A stretch of DNA of 64,000 nucleotides from Clostridiaceae bacterium. GTDB taxonomy: Bacteria; Bacillota; Clostridia; Oscillospirales; Acutalibacteraceae. Position numbers and translations under genes: made by a program. How positions within the stretch are numbered: the first letter of the stretch is position 1; each line of letters begins with the position of its first letter. Below, one piece after another: positions 36,091 through 44,738 of this stretch. Under the pieces are notes generated by a model. That model was not told the DNA's origin. It made no database searches and saw nothing but the letters and a program-made list of their open reading frames with translations. Location of the stretch: the NCBI GenBank assembly GCA_904501755.1, contig CAJGBV010000007.1, positions 15,010 to 79,009 on the forward strand, in the 5' to 3' direction.

Positions 36091-36120
36091 TTGCTATATT
36101 ATTTCAGTAATTTATATAAT
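36091..36120 (+). promoter_or_regulatory. Candidate promoter of the cassette 2 sugar operon
   Basis: TTGCTA at 36091-36096 and TATAAT at 36115-36120 with 18-base spacing. The inverted repeat ATATAG...CTATAT at about 36080-36099 overlaps the -35 box and could be an AraC-type operator. Confidence 0.45.
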
Positions 36121-36157
36121 ATAATAGAATCGAAATAAAGTCAATGGGGGAATAAAT

Positions 36158-36832
36158 ATGACGTGCATTTGGCTGGGTCAAGCAGGATTCTTGTTTAGAA
36201 AAGACGGTTTTAAAATAATGGTCGACCCTTATCTGTCAAATAGTGTGGAAAGAATTAATCCTAAAAATTACCGTAGAGTTCCTGTGAATGAAAGTTTTTT
36301 TGAAATTAAACCTGATGTGATGATTTTTACTCATAACCACCTTGACCACTATGATCCCGAAACGGTAGAAAAATTCATTACCGAAAATAGTGACATTCTT
36401 GTTTTAGCACCTAAATCGGTTTGGGATGAGGTCAGAAAAATCGGCGGTAATAACAACTATGTTTTATTTAACCGTCATACATCTTGGACTGAAAACGGAA
36501 TTAAATTTACTGCAGTTAAAGCAGAGCACAGTGATAGCGCACCGATAGGCGTTATTATTGATGACGGTGAAAAGAAATATTACATAACAGGCGATACACT
36601 TTACAACGAAGAAATATTTGAAGATATACCTGACGATATTTATGCATTATTTTTGCCCGTTAACGGTGTTGGAAATAATATGAATATGACCGATGCCACA
36701 CATTTTGCAAAAAGAGTAAATGCTGAAAAAACGGTGCCGATACATATTGGAATGTTTGATGAATTAACAACCGAGGAATTCGATTGTGTAAATAAAGTTA
36801 TAGCAGAAATATATAAGGAGATAGAACTATGA
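36158..36832 (+). CDS. UlaG-like metallo-beta-lactamase-fold hydrolase, likely sugar lactonase
   Basis: 224 residues. The start MTCIWLGQAGFLFRKDGFKI and the zinc motif THNHLDHYDP (His59, His61, Asp63, His64) belong to the UlaG/MBL-fold group, whose model is L-ascorbate-6-phosphate lactonase. Later ligands lie in KAEHSDS, TGDTLY and PIHIG. In this operon, next to a sugar-acid dehydratase and a dehydrogenase, hydrolysis of a sugar lactone to the acid is a reasonable role, but it is an inference. Its stop overlaps the next start (ATGA). Confidence 0.82.
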   Translation: MTCIWLGQAGFLFRKDGFKIMVDPYLSNSVERINPKNYRRVPVNESFFEIKPDVMIFTHNHLDHYDPETVEKFITENSDILVLAPKSVWDEVRKIGGNNNYVLFNRHTSWTENGIKFTAVKAEHSDSAPIGVIIDDGEKKYYITGDTLYNEEIFEDIPDDIYALFLPVNGVGNNMNMTDATHFAKRVNAEKTVPIHIGMFDELTTEEFDCVNKVIAEIYKEIEL

Positions 36833-37989
36833 AAGTAACAGATGTAAAAACCTTTACAGTTGATTGTTTCAGAACTAACTGGGTATTTGTTAAGGTCTAT
36901 ACCGACGAGGGTATCACAGGTGTTGGTGAAGCAACACTCGAATATAAGGAAAAAGCGCTGATTGGTGCGGTTGAACACATAAAAGACTATCTTGTCGGTA
37001 AAAATCCATTAGATATTGAAAAACATTTTCACGATATTTACAGAGATGCTTATTGGCGAGGCGGGGCAGTTTTAATGAGTGCTTTATCAGCCGTTGAAAT
37101 GGCTCTTTGGGATATTTTGGGAAAGCACTTAAATGTGCCTGTATATCAATTACTTGGTGGGAAAGTAAATGATAAAGTTAGAATATATGTGAATGGTTGG
37201 TTTGCAGGTGCAAAGACTCCTGAGGAGTTTGGTGAAAAGGCAAAAATCGCGGTACAGCGTGGCGTTACTGCAATGAAGTGGGACCCGTTCGGTAAATCTT
37301 ACCTTGAAATTTCAAATAAGGACCTTAATACTGCACTTGAATGTGTAGCGGCAGTCAGAGATGCTGTCGGCAAGGATGTTGACCTGCTTATTGAAGGTCA
37401 CGGCAGATTTAATGTGCCTACAGGTATTAAAATTGCAAAGGAACTTGAACAGTTCAGTCCTATGTTCTTTGAGGAACCGACACCGCCCGATAACTTAGAG
37501 GCGTTAAAAGCTGTAAGAGATAAGTCGCCCGTTGCAATTTCGGCAGGCGAGAGACTTTATACCTTAAAGTCATATAAAGACCTTTTTGAAATGCGTGCGG
37601 CAGACTATATTCAACCCGACATCTCCCATGCAGGCGGTATTATGGAGCTTAAAAAGATTGCGGCAGTTGCTGAGGCTTATTACATTCCCTTTGCGCCTCA
37701 TAATCCCTCCGGACCTGTTGCTAATGCGGCAACGCTTCAACTTGCGGCATGTTGCCCTAACTTTTCTATACTTGAAATTATGTACAGCGATGTTGAGTGG
37801 AGAAAAGATGTGACTAACGAAAGTCTTGAGTATAACGACGGTTACATTACTATACCTGACAAACCGGGACTTGGTATTGAGATAAATGAAGAAGAATGTT
37901 TAAAGCATCCGTATCATCCGCATAATTTAAGGCATTATACAGGTGCATTAACAGATATACGTCCCGCTGAAACTGAATTTTATTATTAA
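36829..37989 (+). CDS. Sugar-acid dehydratase of the mandelate racemase/enolase superfamily
   Basis: 386 residues: N-terminal capping domain (VFVKVYTDEGITGVGEATLE) and a barrel with metal ligands in LIEGHGRFNV, FFEEPTPPDN and ISAGERLY. Catalytic regions follow in QPDISHAGGIMEL and FAPHNPSGPVANAA. The pattern is closest to D-galactonate dehydratase and related acid-sugar dehydratases that give 2-keto-3-deoxy acids. The exact sugar acid is unknown. It is coupled by a four-base overlap to the lactonase-like gene. Confidence 0.87.
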   Translation: MKVTDVKTFTVDCFRTNWVFVKVYTDEGITGVGEATLEYKEKALIGAVEHIKDYLVGKNPLDIEKHFHDIYRDAYWRGGAVLMSALSAVEMALWDILGKHLNVPVYQLLGGKVNDKVRIYVNGWFAGAKTPEEFGEKAKIAVQRGVTAMKWDPFGKSYLEISNKDLNTALECVAAVRDAVGKDVDLLIEGHGRFNVPTGIKIAKELEQFSPMFFEEPTPPDNLEALKAVRDKSPVAISAGERLYTLKSYKDLFEMRAADYIQPDISHAGGIMELKKIAAVAEAYYIPFAPHNPSGPVANAATLQLAACCPNFSILEIMYSDVEWRKDVTNESLEYNDGYITIPDKPGLGIEINEEECLKHPYHPHNLRHYTGALTDIRPAETEFYY

Positions 37990-38003
37990 AGGTGGAAATC
38001 AGA

Positions 38004-39431
38004 ATGGAACAACTTAAAAAAATCGGTCAGATAAAACCGAAAAAATCTGTGGATATTAAAAAATCGCGGATAGGACTGGGTTTTGAAAAACTTGACCGCG
38101 ATATATTCGACCCTAAAAAATCATATCCGTTTGTTGCTGATTCGGGAATAAAGTGGGCGCGCCTTCAGTCGGGCTGGCAGAGGACCGAAAGAGAAAAAGG
38201 GGTATACGATTTTTCGTGGCTTGACAGTATAGTTGATAAAATGATATCTATCGGTGTAGAGCCGTGGCTGTGCCTGTGCTATGGCAATGACCTTTATACA
38301 CCTGCCGCAAAGACGGTTTTCGGTGCAGTAGGTTGCCCACCGATAAATACCGCCGAGGAACGCGAGGCGTGGACTTCTTATGTAAAGGCGACGGTTACTC
38401 ATTTTAAGGGCAGGATACATTATTATGAGGTCTGGAATGAACCTGACGGTCAATGGTGTTGGAAACACGGACCAAGTGCCGATGAACTTGCGGATTTTAC
38501 GGTCGCTACTGCCAAGGCTTGTAAGACGGCAGACCCCGAATGTGAGGTTATCGGATTTGTTACATGTTGTGCACAACCCGAATTTCATAAAATTATGTGT
38601 GAGAAGGGTGTTTGTGAACATATCGACGCCATATCCTACCACGCCTACGGTGGGTCGGACGGTTCTTTCAAAAATATCTATAAATTTTATGAAAATATCC
38701 GCCAAAAGTACAAACCCGAACTTAAAATCATTCAGGGCGAAAGCGGTACACAGTCGCGCTCTGACGGGTGTGGCGCACTTAAAGGCGGTGCTTGGACCGA
38801 ACTTAAACAGGCGAAGTTTTTGCTTCGCCACCTTATAACCGATTTGGCATTAGGTGCCGAGTTTACATCCTATTTTTCCTGTATGGATATGGCAGAGGCA
38901 TTAAGTGGCACAGTTGGCGATATTGCAAGTATCAGTGATTTCGGTTACTTTGGTGTTGTTGGTGCTGAATTTGACGGGAATGCCCGCGCCACAGGAAGCT
39001 ATTATGCCAAACCGTCATACTATGCGCTTCAAAATCTTACTTCTATTTTGTGCGAAGATTATGAAAAGGCTGATATTGAGGTCGAGGTTATAAAAGAACA
39101 CTCACAAAGAATGTTGGGTGAAAACTTTGATTTCGGTGCGGCGACACGATATTTCTTCCGCCGACCTGACGGCAGTACCGCACTGTTTTACTGGAATCCT
39201 AAAAACATTCTTACCGAAACGTATGACGGTGAAACTTCCTTTAAAATAAAGTCGGAGGATGTAAAAAGGGATGTTGAACTTATCGATATGCTTGACGGAA
39301 GTATATACGAACTTGACGAAAATCATTTTATGATGGAAGACGGTTATTACCGTTTTAAAAATGTGCCCATTACAGATTCTCCCATCCTAATAATTTTTGG
39401 AGGTTTTAATATTGATGAAGAAGCAGAATAG
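38004..39431 (+). CDS. GH-A clan glycosidase, GH39-like
   Basis: 475 residues. The barrel start YPFVADSGIKWARLQSGWQR, the acid/base Glu146 in WNEPDG and the nucleophile Glu246 in IQGESG fit the retaining GH-A clan; the general form resembles GH39. No signal peptide, so it acts in the cytoplasm on imported oligosaccharides or glycosides. GTG at 37992 is also in frame, but AAAGGTGG sits right for ATG 38004. The base content is somewhat richer in G and C at third positions than in the flanking housekeeping genes. The end overlaps the SDR gene by 17 bases. Confidence 0.8.
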   Translation: MEQLKKIGQIKPKKSVDIKKSRIGLGFEKLDRDIFDPKKSYPFVADSGIKWARLQSGWQRTEREKGVYDFSWLDSIVDKMISIGVEPWLCLCYGNDLYTPAAKTVFGAVGCPPINTAEEREAWTSYVKATVTHFKGRIHYYEVWNEPDGQWCWKHGPSADELADFTVATAKACKTADPECEVIGFVTCCAQPEFHKIMCEKGVCEHIDAISYHAYGGSDGSFKNIYKFYENIRQKYKPELKIIQGESGTQSRSDGCGALKGGAWTELKQAKFLLRHLITDLALGAEFTSYFSCMDMAEALSGTVGDIASISDFGYFGVVGAEFDGNARATGSYYAKPSYYALQNLTSILCEDYEKADIEVEVIKEHSQRMLGENFDFGAATRYFFRRPDGSTALFYWNPKNILTETYDGETSFKIKSEDVKRDVELIDMLDGSIYELDENHFMMEDGYYRFKNVPITDSPILIIFGGFNIDEEAE

Positions 39432-40227
39432 TTCGGTATTTATAACAGGTGCTCAAAGTGGCACGGGATACGGTATTGCCGAACACTTTGCAAAGAAAGG
39501 GTTTGATGTTTTTATAACCAGCCGAAGCGGAACAGATGCGGAAATGGCAGCAAAAAAACTCGCTGATACATACAAAATATTTGCGAAGGGATATGAATGT
39601 AATATCCGCAATGAACAGCAGGTAATTGATATTTTCAACGATATTGACAAAACGGGCAGATTTGTTGAAACACTAATCCTTAACGCTGCTAATATGGGAT
39701 TTTATCCTGAAAACCCCGCGGCAGGTCAAGATTTCTTTACTGTGCCCGTTGAAGATTTCCGAGAAGTTTTTGAGACAAACCTTGCGTGGAATTTTACTAT
39801 AATACGTCAGGCGGCAGTCCGCATGCGTGAAAACGGCGGTGGTTCGGTCGTGTTTATCAGTTCAAACACCGCATACAGAGCGATTCCAAACAGAGCCGCA
39901 TATTCCGCGTCAAAAGGCGGTATAAATTCACTTTCAAAAGCGCTCGCAGTAGACCTCGGACAATATGGTATCCGTTGTAATGTTGTTTTGCCCGGCACAA
40001 TAAAAACTGAACGATGGGTGCAAATGGGTAATAAGCAGATAGTAAACGGCACCCTCACACCTATAGGGGATATATCCGATTTTGAGGATATTGCAAACGC
40101 CTGCTTCTTTTTAGGCACCGATCTGTCGAAAAATATCACAGGTACAGAACTTATCGTCGACGGCGGTATGTCTTGTCAGCTTTATCCGCAGATTCTAAAT
40201 GAATTGAAAATAAAAGCACAAGAATAA
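39415..40227 (+). CDS. Short-chain dehydrogenase/reductase, likely sugar dehydrogenase
   Basis: 270 residues of classical SDR type: NAD(P)-binding TGAQSGTGYGIAEHFAKKG, catalytic Ser in FISSNTAYRA and Tyr163/Lys167 in AYSASKGG. The C-terminal IVDGGM is also typical. Substrate unknown; in this operon it could oxidise the released sugar to a lactone or act on a keto acid. The start ATG 39415 follows GGAGG at 39399. Its stop codon directly abuts the conserved junction arm at 40228. Confidence 0.85.
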   Translation: MKKQNSSVFITGAQSGTGYGIAEHFAKKGFDVFITSRSGTDAEMAAKKLADTYKIFAKGYECNIRNEQQVIDIFNDIDKTGRFVETLILNAANMGFYPENPAAGQDFFTVPVEDFREVFETNLAWNFTIIRQAAVRMRENGGGSVVFISSNTAYRAIPNRAAYSASKGGINSLSKALAVDLGQYGIRCNVVLPGTIKTERWVQMGNKQIVNGTLTPIGDISDFEDIANACFFLGTDLSKNITGTELIVDGGMSCQLYPQILNELKIKAQE

Positions 40228-40259
40228 TGTTGCTTCTATCTTGACACACTCATGTCTGG
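40228..40259 (+). other. Conserved junction arm plus core, end of cassette 2
   Basis: 32 bases, 27 identical to 35019-35050. The inner part reads TTGACACACTCATGTCTGG with the repeat GACA-six bases-TGTC. The match lies outside coding sequence, so it is not explained by protein conservation. Confidence 0.75.
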
Positions 40260-40407
40260 GTCGCCAGTCATACAAAATGGAAAACTAATAGGTGCCGTAA
40301 CCCACGTGCTTATTGACGAGCCGACAAAGGGATACGGCATCTTTGCTGAAAATATGCTGGAAACGGCTCAAAATATTCCTGAACAACAACTAAAAGACGT
40401 ATCATAA
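40252..40407 (+). pseudogene. spoIVB': spoIVB 3' fragment, copy 3
   Basis: Encodes [18 protein letters not shown] and continues to the SpoIVB C-terminus (51 codons, ending KDVS) without stops. It cannot be an enzyme. In the model of repeated integration it is the outermost tail and could be the original chromosomal 3' end of spoIVB. It starts with ATG, but no ribosome site is seen. Confidence 0.88.
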
Positions 40408-40431
40408 GTTAAAAAGCAACTCCTTTTATCT

Positions 40432-40878
40432 TTAATTGGTTTTATTTGTTATAACATAGGTTATATCTTTTATGTTGCATAGCGTGCTTAAGAAATTTTT
40501 TCCAAATTTTGTTTTATCGCAAAGCAAGTAAGTTTCTTTTGAATTCTTTATCATAATTCTTCTAATTGAGTTTTCTAAAATAGAATTATCGATTGCAATA
40601 CCGTCTTCAGTAATGCCTCTGCAAGAAAAAAAGGCAATATCTGCATTATATTTTTTAAGAATACTTTCCGCATCTGTTCCAACGTAACAAAAGGATTCAA
40701 GTGCAATTTTTCCATCCGTGCATATAGTTTGTATTCCTCTTGAAGCGGCTTCTAAAGCGGTTTTTGTGCTATTTGTTATTAACAGTATATTTTTAAATTT
40801 TGTGAGGTAGGGTAGCAAGTGAAAAGCGGTTGTGGAGGCATCAAGCATGGAAAGCCTGTGTATCGTTCTGTTATAAAA
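40432..40878 (-). pseudogene. DeoR-family regulator remnant (sensor domain only)
   Basis: About 149 codons open on the minus strand, with ATG at 40848. The sequence has the DeoR sensor-domain landmarks: MLDASTTAFHL, LLITNSTKTALEAA, FFSCRGITEDG and LCDKTKFGK. The N-terminal helix-turn-helix (about 100 residues) is missing. Upstream of codon 40876 there is an in-frame stop and then a terminator hairpin, so this is a truncated gene. It is probably a leftover of an earlier insertion or the edge of the accessory zone. Confidence 0.8.
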
Positions 40879-40883
40879 TCATA

Positions 40884-40915
40884 AAAACCCAAGACCTAAT
40901 GGTCTTGGGTTTTGT
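40884..40915. terminator. Terminator hairpin beside the DeoR remnant
   Basis: Perfect 13-bp stem AAAACCCAAGACC / GGTCTTGGGTTTT with loop TAAT, T-rich on both strands. It shares the ACCCAAG/CTTGGGT stem with the terminator at 35202. Confidence 0.85.
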
Positions 40916-40983
40916 TATGTGGTGCAGATAATTTATAATTTTGTGCGTGAAATGAACGATAAAGTGAATGGATATGCAACGAA

Positions 40984-41003
40984 TGTGCATAAATATAGAA
41001 TGT
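40984..41003. promoter_or_regulatory. Candidate ARG box (upstream)
   Basis: TGTGCATAAATATAGAATGT resembles the ArgR half-site pair TGAAT-four bases-ATTCA, with two or three mismatches. It is the weaker copy of the box at 41101. Confidence 0.4.
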
Positions 41004-41100
41004 GTGCTATCAAAATGACCAAAAGTATGCTATGATTTTGTACATTAATTGTAAGAAAAGGAGTTTTTAAAAAATGGGTACAAAATTTATGCAGAAAAAC

Positions 41101-41129
41101 TTGCATAAATATACAAAGAGTGATATAAT
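41101..41129 (+). promoter_or_regulatory. argG operon promoter overlapping a candidate ARG box
   Basis: TTGCAT (41101-41106), 17 bases, TATAAT (41124-41129). The -35 region lies in TTGCATAAATATACAA, an imperfect palindrome of ARG-box form, so ArgR with arginine could block the polymerase here. Confidence 0.65.
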
Positions 41130-41170
41130 ACTGACATTGAAATACAAAAACTTTTTTGGAGGAATTTAAA

Positions 41171-42400
41171 ATGGATAAAAGTAAAATTAAAAAGGTAGTT
41201 CTTGCTTATTCAGGCGGTCTTGATACCTCTATAATCATTCCTTGGTTAAAGGAAAATTATAACAACCCCGAAATTATTGCTGTTTCAGGTAATGTGGGAC
41301 AGGCAAGTGAGCTTGAGGGTCTTGAGGAAAAGGCTATTAAAACAGGCGCTTCCAAGATTTATATTGAGGACCTTACAAAAGAATTCCTTGATGACTATGT
41401 GTTCCCCTGTGTACAGGCAGGTGCTCTTTATGAGGACTATATGCTTGGTACCGCTTTTGCTCGTCCTCCTATTGCAAAGCGTATTGCTGAAATTGCACTT
41501 AAAGAGGGTGCTGACGCTATTTGTCACGGCTGTACCGGTAAGGGTAATGACCAGGTAAGATTTGAAATGGCAATTAAAGCCTTTGCTCCCGATATGCCTA
41601 TTATCGCTCCCTGGAGAGAGTGGGATATTAAGTCAAGAGAAGAAGAAATCGACTATGCCGAGGCACACAATGTTCCTCTTAAGATAAACAGAGAAACCAA
41701 CTATTCAAAGGATAAGAATATCTGGCACCTAAGCCACGAAGGTCTTGACCTTGAGGACCCTGCAAACGAGCCTCTTTACAACAAGGAAGGATTTCTTGAA
41801 ATGGGCGTTTCTCCCGAAATGGCTCCCGATAAGCCTACCTATGTAACCATTCACTTTGAAAAGGGTATTCCTACCGCTATTGACGGTGTAGAAATGGACA
41901 GTGTTGCTCTTGTGACCCGCCTTAACGAGCTTGGCGGAGCCAACGGTATTGGTCTTCTTGATATAGTTGAAAACCGTCTTGTTGGTATGAAGTGCAGAGG
42001 TGTTTATGAAACCCCAGGCGGTGCTATTATTTATAAAGCACATCAGATTCTTGAAACCATTACTCTTGACAAGGATACTGCTCATTATAAGTCCCTTGTT
42101 GCTCAGAAGTTGGCTGAGAATGTATACAATGCACTTTGGTTTACCCCCCTTACCGAAGCTATTCTTGCTTTTGTTAAAACTACCCAGAAAACCGTTACAG
42201 GCGATGTTAAGGTTAAGCTTTATAAGGGTAATATAATCAATGCTGGTGTAACTTCACCCTATTCACTTTACGATAGTGAAATTGCTACCTTTGACGAGGA
42301 TGATGTATACGACCAGAAAGAGTCTGCAGGCTTTATCAACCTTTACGGTCTTCCCACAAAGGTTTATGCAAAGATGAAGAAAAATAACAATTTAGATTAA
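41171..42400 (+). CDS. argG: Argininosuccinate synthase
   Basis: Joins citrulline and aspartate with ATP. 409 residues, the usual length. The ATP pyrophosphatase P-loop is [16 protein letters not shown] near the start; [13 protein letters not shown] is the second signature. GGAGG lies eight bases before ATG 41171; a TTG at 41156 is in frame but overlaps the ribosome site. First gene of a seven-gene arginine operon ordered G-H-C-J-B-D-F. Confidence 0.97.
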   Translation: MDKSKIKKVVLAYSGGLDTSIIIPWLKENYNNPEIIAVSGNVGQASELEGLEEKAIKTGASKIYIEDLTKEFLDDYVFPCVQAGALYEDYMLGTAFARPPIAKRIAEIALKEGADAICHGCTGKGNDQVRFEMAIKAFAPDMPIIAPWREWDIKSREEEIDYAEAHNVPLKINRETNYSKDKNIWHLSHEGLDLEDPANEPLYNKEGFLEMGVSPEMAPDKPTYVTIHFEKGIPTAIDGVEMDSVALVTRLNELGGANGIGLLDIVENRLVGMKCRGVYETPGGAIIYKAHQILETITLDKDTAHYKSLVAQKLAENVYNALWFTPLTEAILAFVKTTQKTVTGDVKVKLYKGNIINAGVTSPYSLYDSEIATFDEDDVYDQKESAGFINLYGLPTKVYAKMKKNNNLD

Positions 42401-42415
42401 TTTGAGGTAATTATA

Positions 42416-43792
42416 ATGGATAAGATGTGGGCAGGAAGATTTAACAAGGCTTTAAATAAGGAAGCTGATGATTTTAATTCTTCTATTCACTTTGACTCAC
42501 GGATGTATAAACAGGATATAACAGGCTCTATGGTTCACGCTATGATGCTGTCAAATCAGGGTATTATCACAAAGGATGAATATGCTGATATTTTAAAGGG
42601 ACTAAGCAGTATTTTAGAGGACTTAGAAAACGGTGAGCTTTCCTTTGATATGGAAGCAGAGGATATCCATATGTTTGTTGAGTCTGAGTTGACAAAAAGA
42701 ATAGGGGACAACGGTAAAAAGCTTCACACTGCCCGTAGCCGTAATGACCAGGTTGCTCTTGATATAAGACTTTATTTAAGAGAAGAGTGTGACCAAATCG
42801 GTGGTCTTCTCTTAAAGCTCATTGAGGTTATCAGAGATAAGGCAAAGGATAATCAGAATGTAATAATGCCCGGTTATACCCATTTACAGAGGGCTCAGCC
42901 CATTACCTTTGCCCATCATTTACTTGCCTATGCAATGATGTTCTGCCGTGACTTTGACAGAATAAAGGACGCTGTAGAGCGAATGAATTACTGTCCTATC
43001 GGTTCCTGTGCTCTTGCAGGAACTACCTATAACACCGACAGAGCCTTTGAGGCAGAAAGACTCGGCTTTAACGGTATTATGATGAACAGTATTGACGGTG
43101 TGTCTGACAGAGATTTTTGTATTGAGCTTATGTCTTGCTTTGCAACCATTATGATGCATCTTTCTCGCTTTAGTGAGGAAATCATTCTTTGGTCAAGCTG
43201 GGAATTTAAGTTTGTTGAGCTTGATGACAGCTTTACAACAGGTTCAAGCATTATGCCACAGAAGAAAAATCCCGATATGGCAGAGCTTGTAAGAGGTAAA
43301 ACAGGCAGAGTGTACGGCAATTTAATGGCTCTTCTCACCACCCTTAAAGGACTTCCACTTGCTTATAATAAGGATATGCAAGAGGATAAAGAGGCTATTT
43401 TTGATTCAATAGATACTGTTAAAAAGTGCCTTTCTATCTTTGCTCCTATGATTGCTACTATGAATGTGCTTAAAGGTAATATGTACTCTGCTGCTCAAAA
43501 AGGCTTTATAAATGCTACCGATTTAGCAGATTATCTTGTTAAAAAAGGTATGCCCTTTAGAACCGCTTATAAGCATGTTGGTACACTTGTAGGCTACTGC
43601 ATTGAAAATGGTACTGTTCTTGAAGAAGTGCCTATTGAAAAGTATAAGGAATATTCAGAACTGTTTGACAGTGACTTGTATAACGAAATTTCTCTTGAAA
43701 CCTGTGTTGCTAAGCGTATTTCAGCAGGGTCCACAGGCTATGAATCTGTAAAACAGCAAATTGAGTATATTACGGAGTTTTTGAAAAAATGA
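42416..43792 (+). CDS. argH: Argininosuccinate lyase
   Basis: Last step of arginine synthesis, releasing arginine and fumarate. 458 residues; the fumarase-superfamily signature is GSSIMPQKKNPD, and the substrate-binding HTARSRNDQVALD and PGYTHLQRAQP are present. It lies 15 bases after argG with TTGAGG before the start, and overlaps argC by four bases (ATGA). Confidence 0.97.
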   Translation: MDKMWAGRFNKALNKEADDFNSSIHFDSRMYKQDITGSMVHAMMLSNQGIITKDEYADILKGLSSILEDLENGELSFDMEAEDIHMFVESELTKRIGDNGKKLHTARSRNDQVALDIRLYLREECDQIGGLLLKLIEVIRDKAKDNQNVIMPGYTHLQRAQPITFAHHLLAYAMMFCRDFDRIKDAVERMNYCPIGSCALAGTTYNTDRAFEAERLGFNGIMMNSIDGVSDRDFCIELMSCFATIMMHLSRFSEEIILWSSWEFKFVELDDSFTTGSSIMPQKKNPDMAELVRGKTGRVYGNLMALLTTLKGLPLAYNKDMQEDKEAIFDSIDTVKKCLSIFAPMIATMNVLKGNMYSAAQKGFINATDLADYLVKKGMPFRTAYKHVGTLVGYCIENGTVLEEVPIEKYKEYSELFDSDLYNEISLETCVAKRISAGSTGYESVKQQIEYITEFLKK

Positions 43793-44721
43793 AAAAGGTA
43801 TTTATTGACGGAAGTGCAGGAACTACAGGGCTTAGAATTTACGAACGCCTTGAAGGCAGAAGTGATATAACCCTTATTAAGCTTCCTGAAGAAAAGCGTA
43901 AGGATATTAATGCACGAAAAGAAGCTATAAACAGTGCTGATATTGTTTTTCTTTGTCTGCCTGATGATGCGGCAAGAGAGTCTGTATCACTTATTGAAAA
44001 TGAAAATACAGTTGTTCTTGATACCTCTACTGCCCATAGGACTAATAGTGACTGGACCTACGGATTTCCTGAGCTGAATGAGAATATAGAAAATCAGCTT
44101 AAAAAAACAAAGAGAATTGCCGTACCGGGCTGTCATGCAAGTGGCTTTATCGCCCTTGTTTATCCTCTTGTTGAGACAGGTATTCTGCCAAAGGATGCAC
44201 TTCTTACCTGTACCTCTGTTACAGGCTATAGCGGTGGCGGTAAAAAGATGATTGCCGAGTATGAGGCTCAGGACAGAAATGCTTTGCTTAGTAGTCCAAG
44301 ACAGTACGGACTGACTCAGCAGCATAAGCACCTAAAGGAAATGAAGGCTATTTCGGGAATTGATTTTTGCCCAGCCTTTTCTCCCATTGTAGCCGACTTC
44401 TATAGCGGTATGTGTGTAACAATACCTCTCTTTACTTCACAGCTTAATGAAGGCAAAACTATAGAGGACATTAAAGAGGTATTTAAAAATAAATATACAG
44501 GCCCTATAGTCAGCTTTAAGGAAAAGGCTGACGAGGAAGGCTTTTTATCGGCAACTGCACTAAGCACTCTTGACAGTATGGAGATTGCTGTTTTTGGAAA
44601 TGAAGAAAGAATTCTTCTTACGGCAAGATATGATAATCTTGGCAAAGGTGCTTCAGGTGCGGCTGTACAGTGTATGAACATATGTATGGGTGCAGACAGC
44701 ACTATGGGACTTAATATATAA
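43789..44721 (+). CDS. argC: N-acetyl-gamma-glutamyl-phosphate reductase, short type
   Basis: Third step of ornithine synthesis. 310 residues, which places it with the shorter ArgC type rather than the ~340-residue type. The NADP-binding FIDGSAGTTGLRIYERL starts the protein, and the catalytic Cys lies in VPGCHASGFIAL. The start overlaps argH. Confidence 0.93.
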   Translation: MKKVFIDGSAGTTGLRIYERLEGRSDITLIKLPEEKRKDINARKEAINSADIVFLCLPDDAARESVSLIENENTVVLDTSTAHRTNSDWTYGFPELNENIENQLKKTKRIAVPGCHASGFIALVYPLVETGILPKDALLTCTSVTGYSGGGKKMIAEYEAQDRNALLSSPRQYGLTQQHKHLKEMKAISGIDFCPAFSPIVADFYSGMCVTIPLFTSQLNEGKTIEDIKEVFKNKYTGPIVSFKEKADEEGFLSATALSTLDSMEIAVFGNEERILLTARYDNLGKGASGAAVQCMNICMGADSTMGLNI

Positions 44722-44738
44722 GAAAGGCAAATTTATTT

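Noticed and set aside
38121..38831. Minus-strand frame of 236 codons opposite the GH39-like gene
   Set aside because: The plus-strand protein has catalytic motifs; the reverse product has none.
32752..40250. Prophage or ICE at spoIVB
   Set aside because: No phage, conjugation, relaxase, integrase or transposase gene is present in the inserted DNA; only metabolic and regulatory genes are seen.
41156..41170. TTG start of argG at 41156
   Set aside because: It overlaps the GGAGG ribosome site; ATG 41171 is well placed and gives the usual N-terminus.
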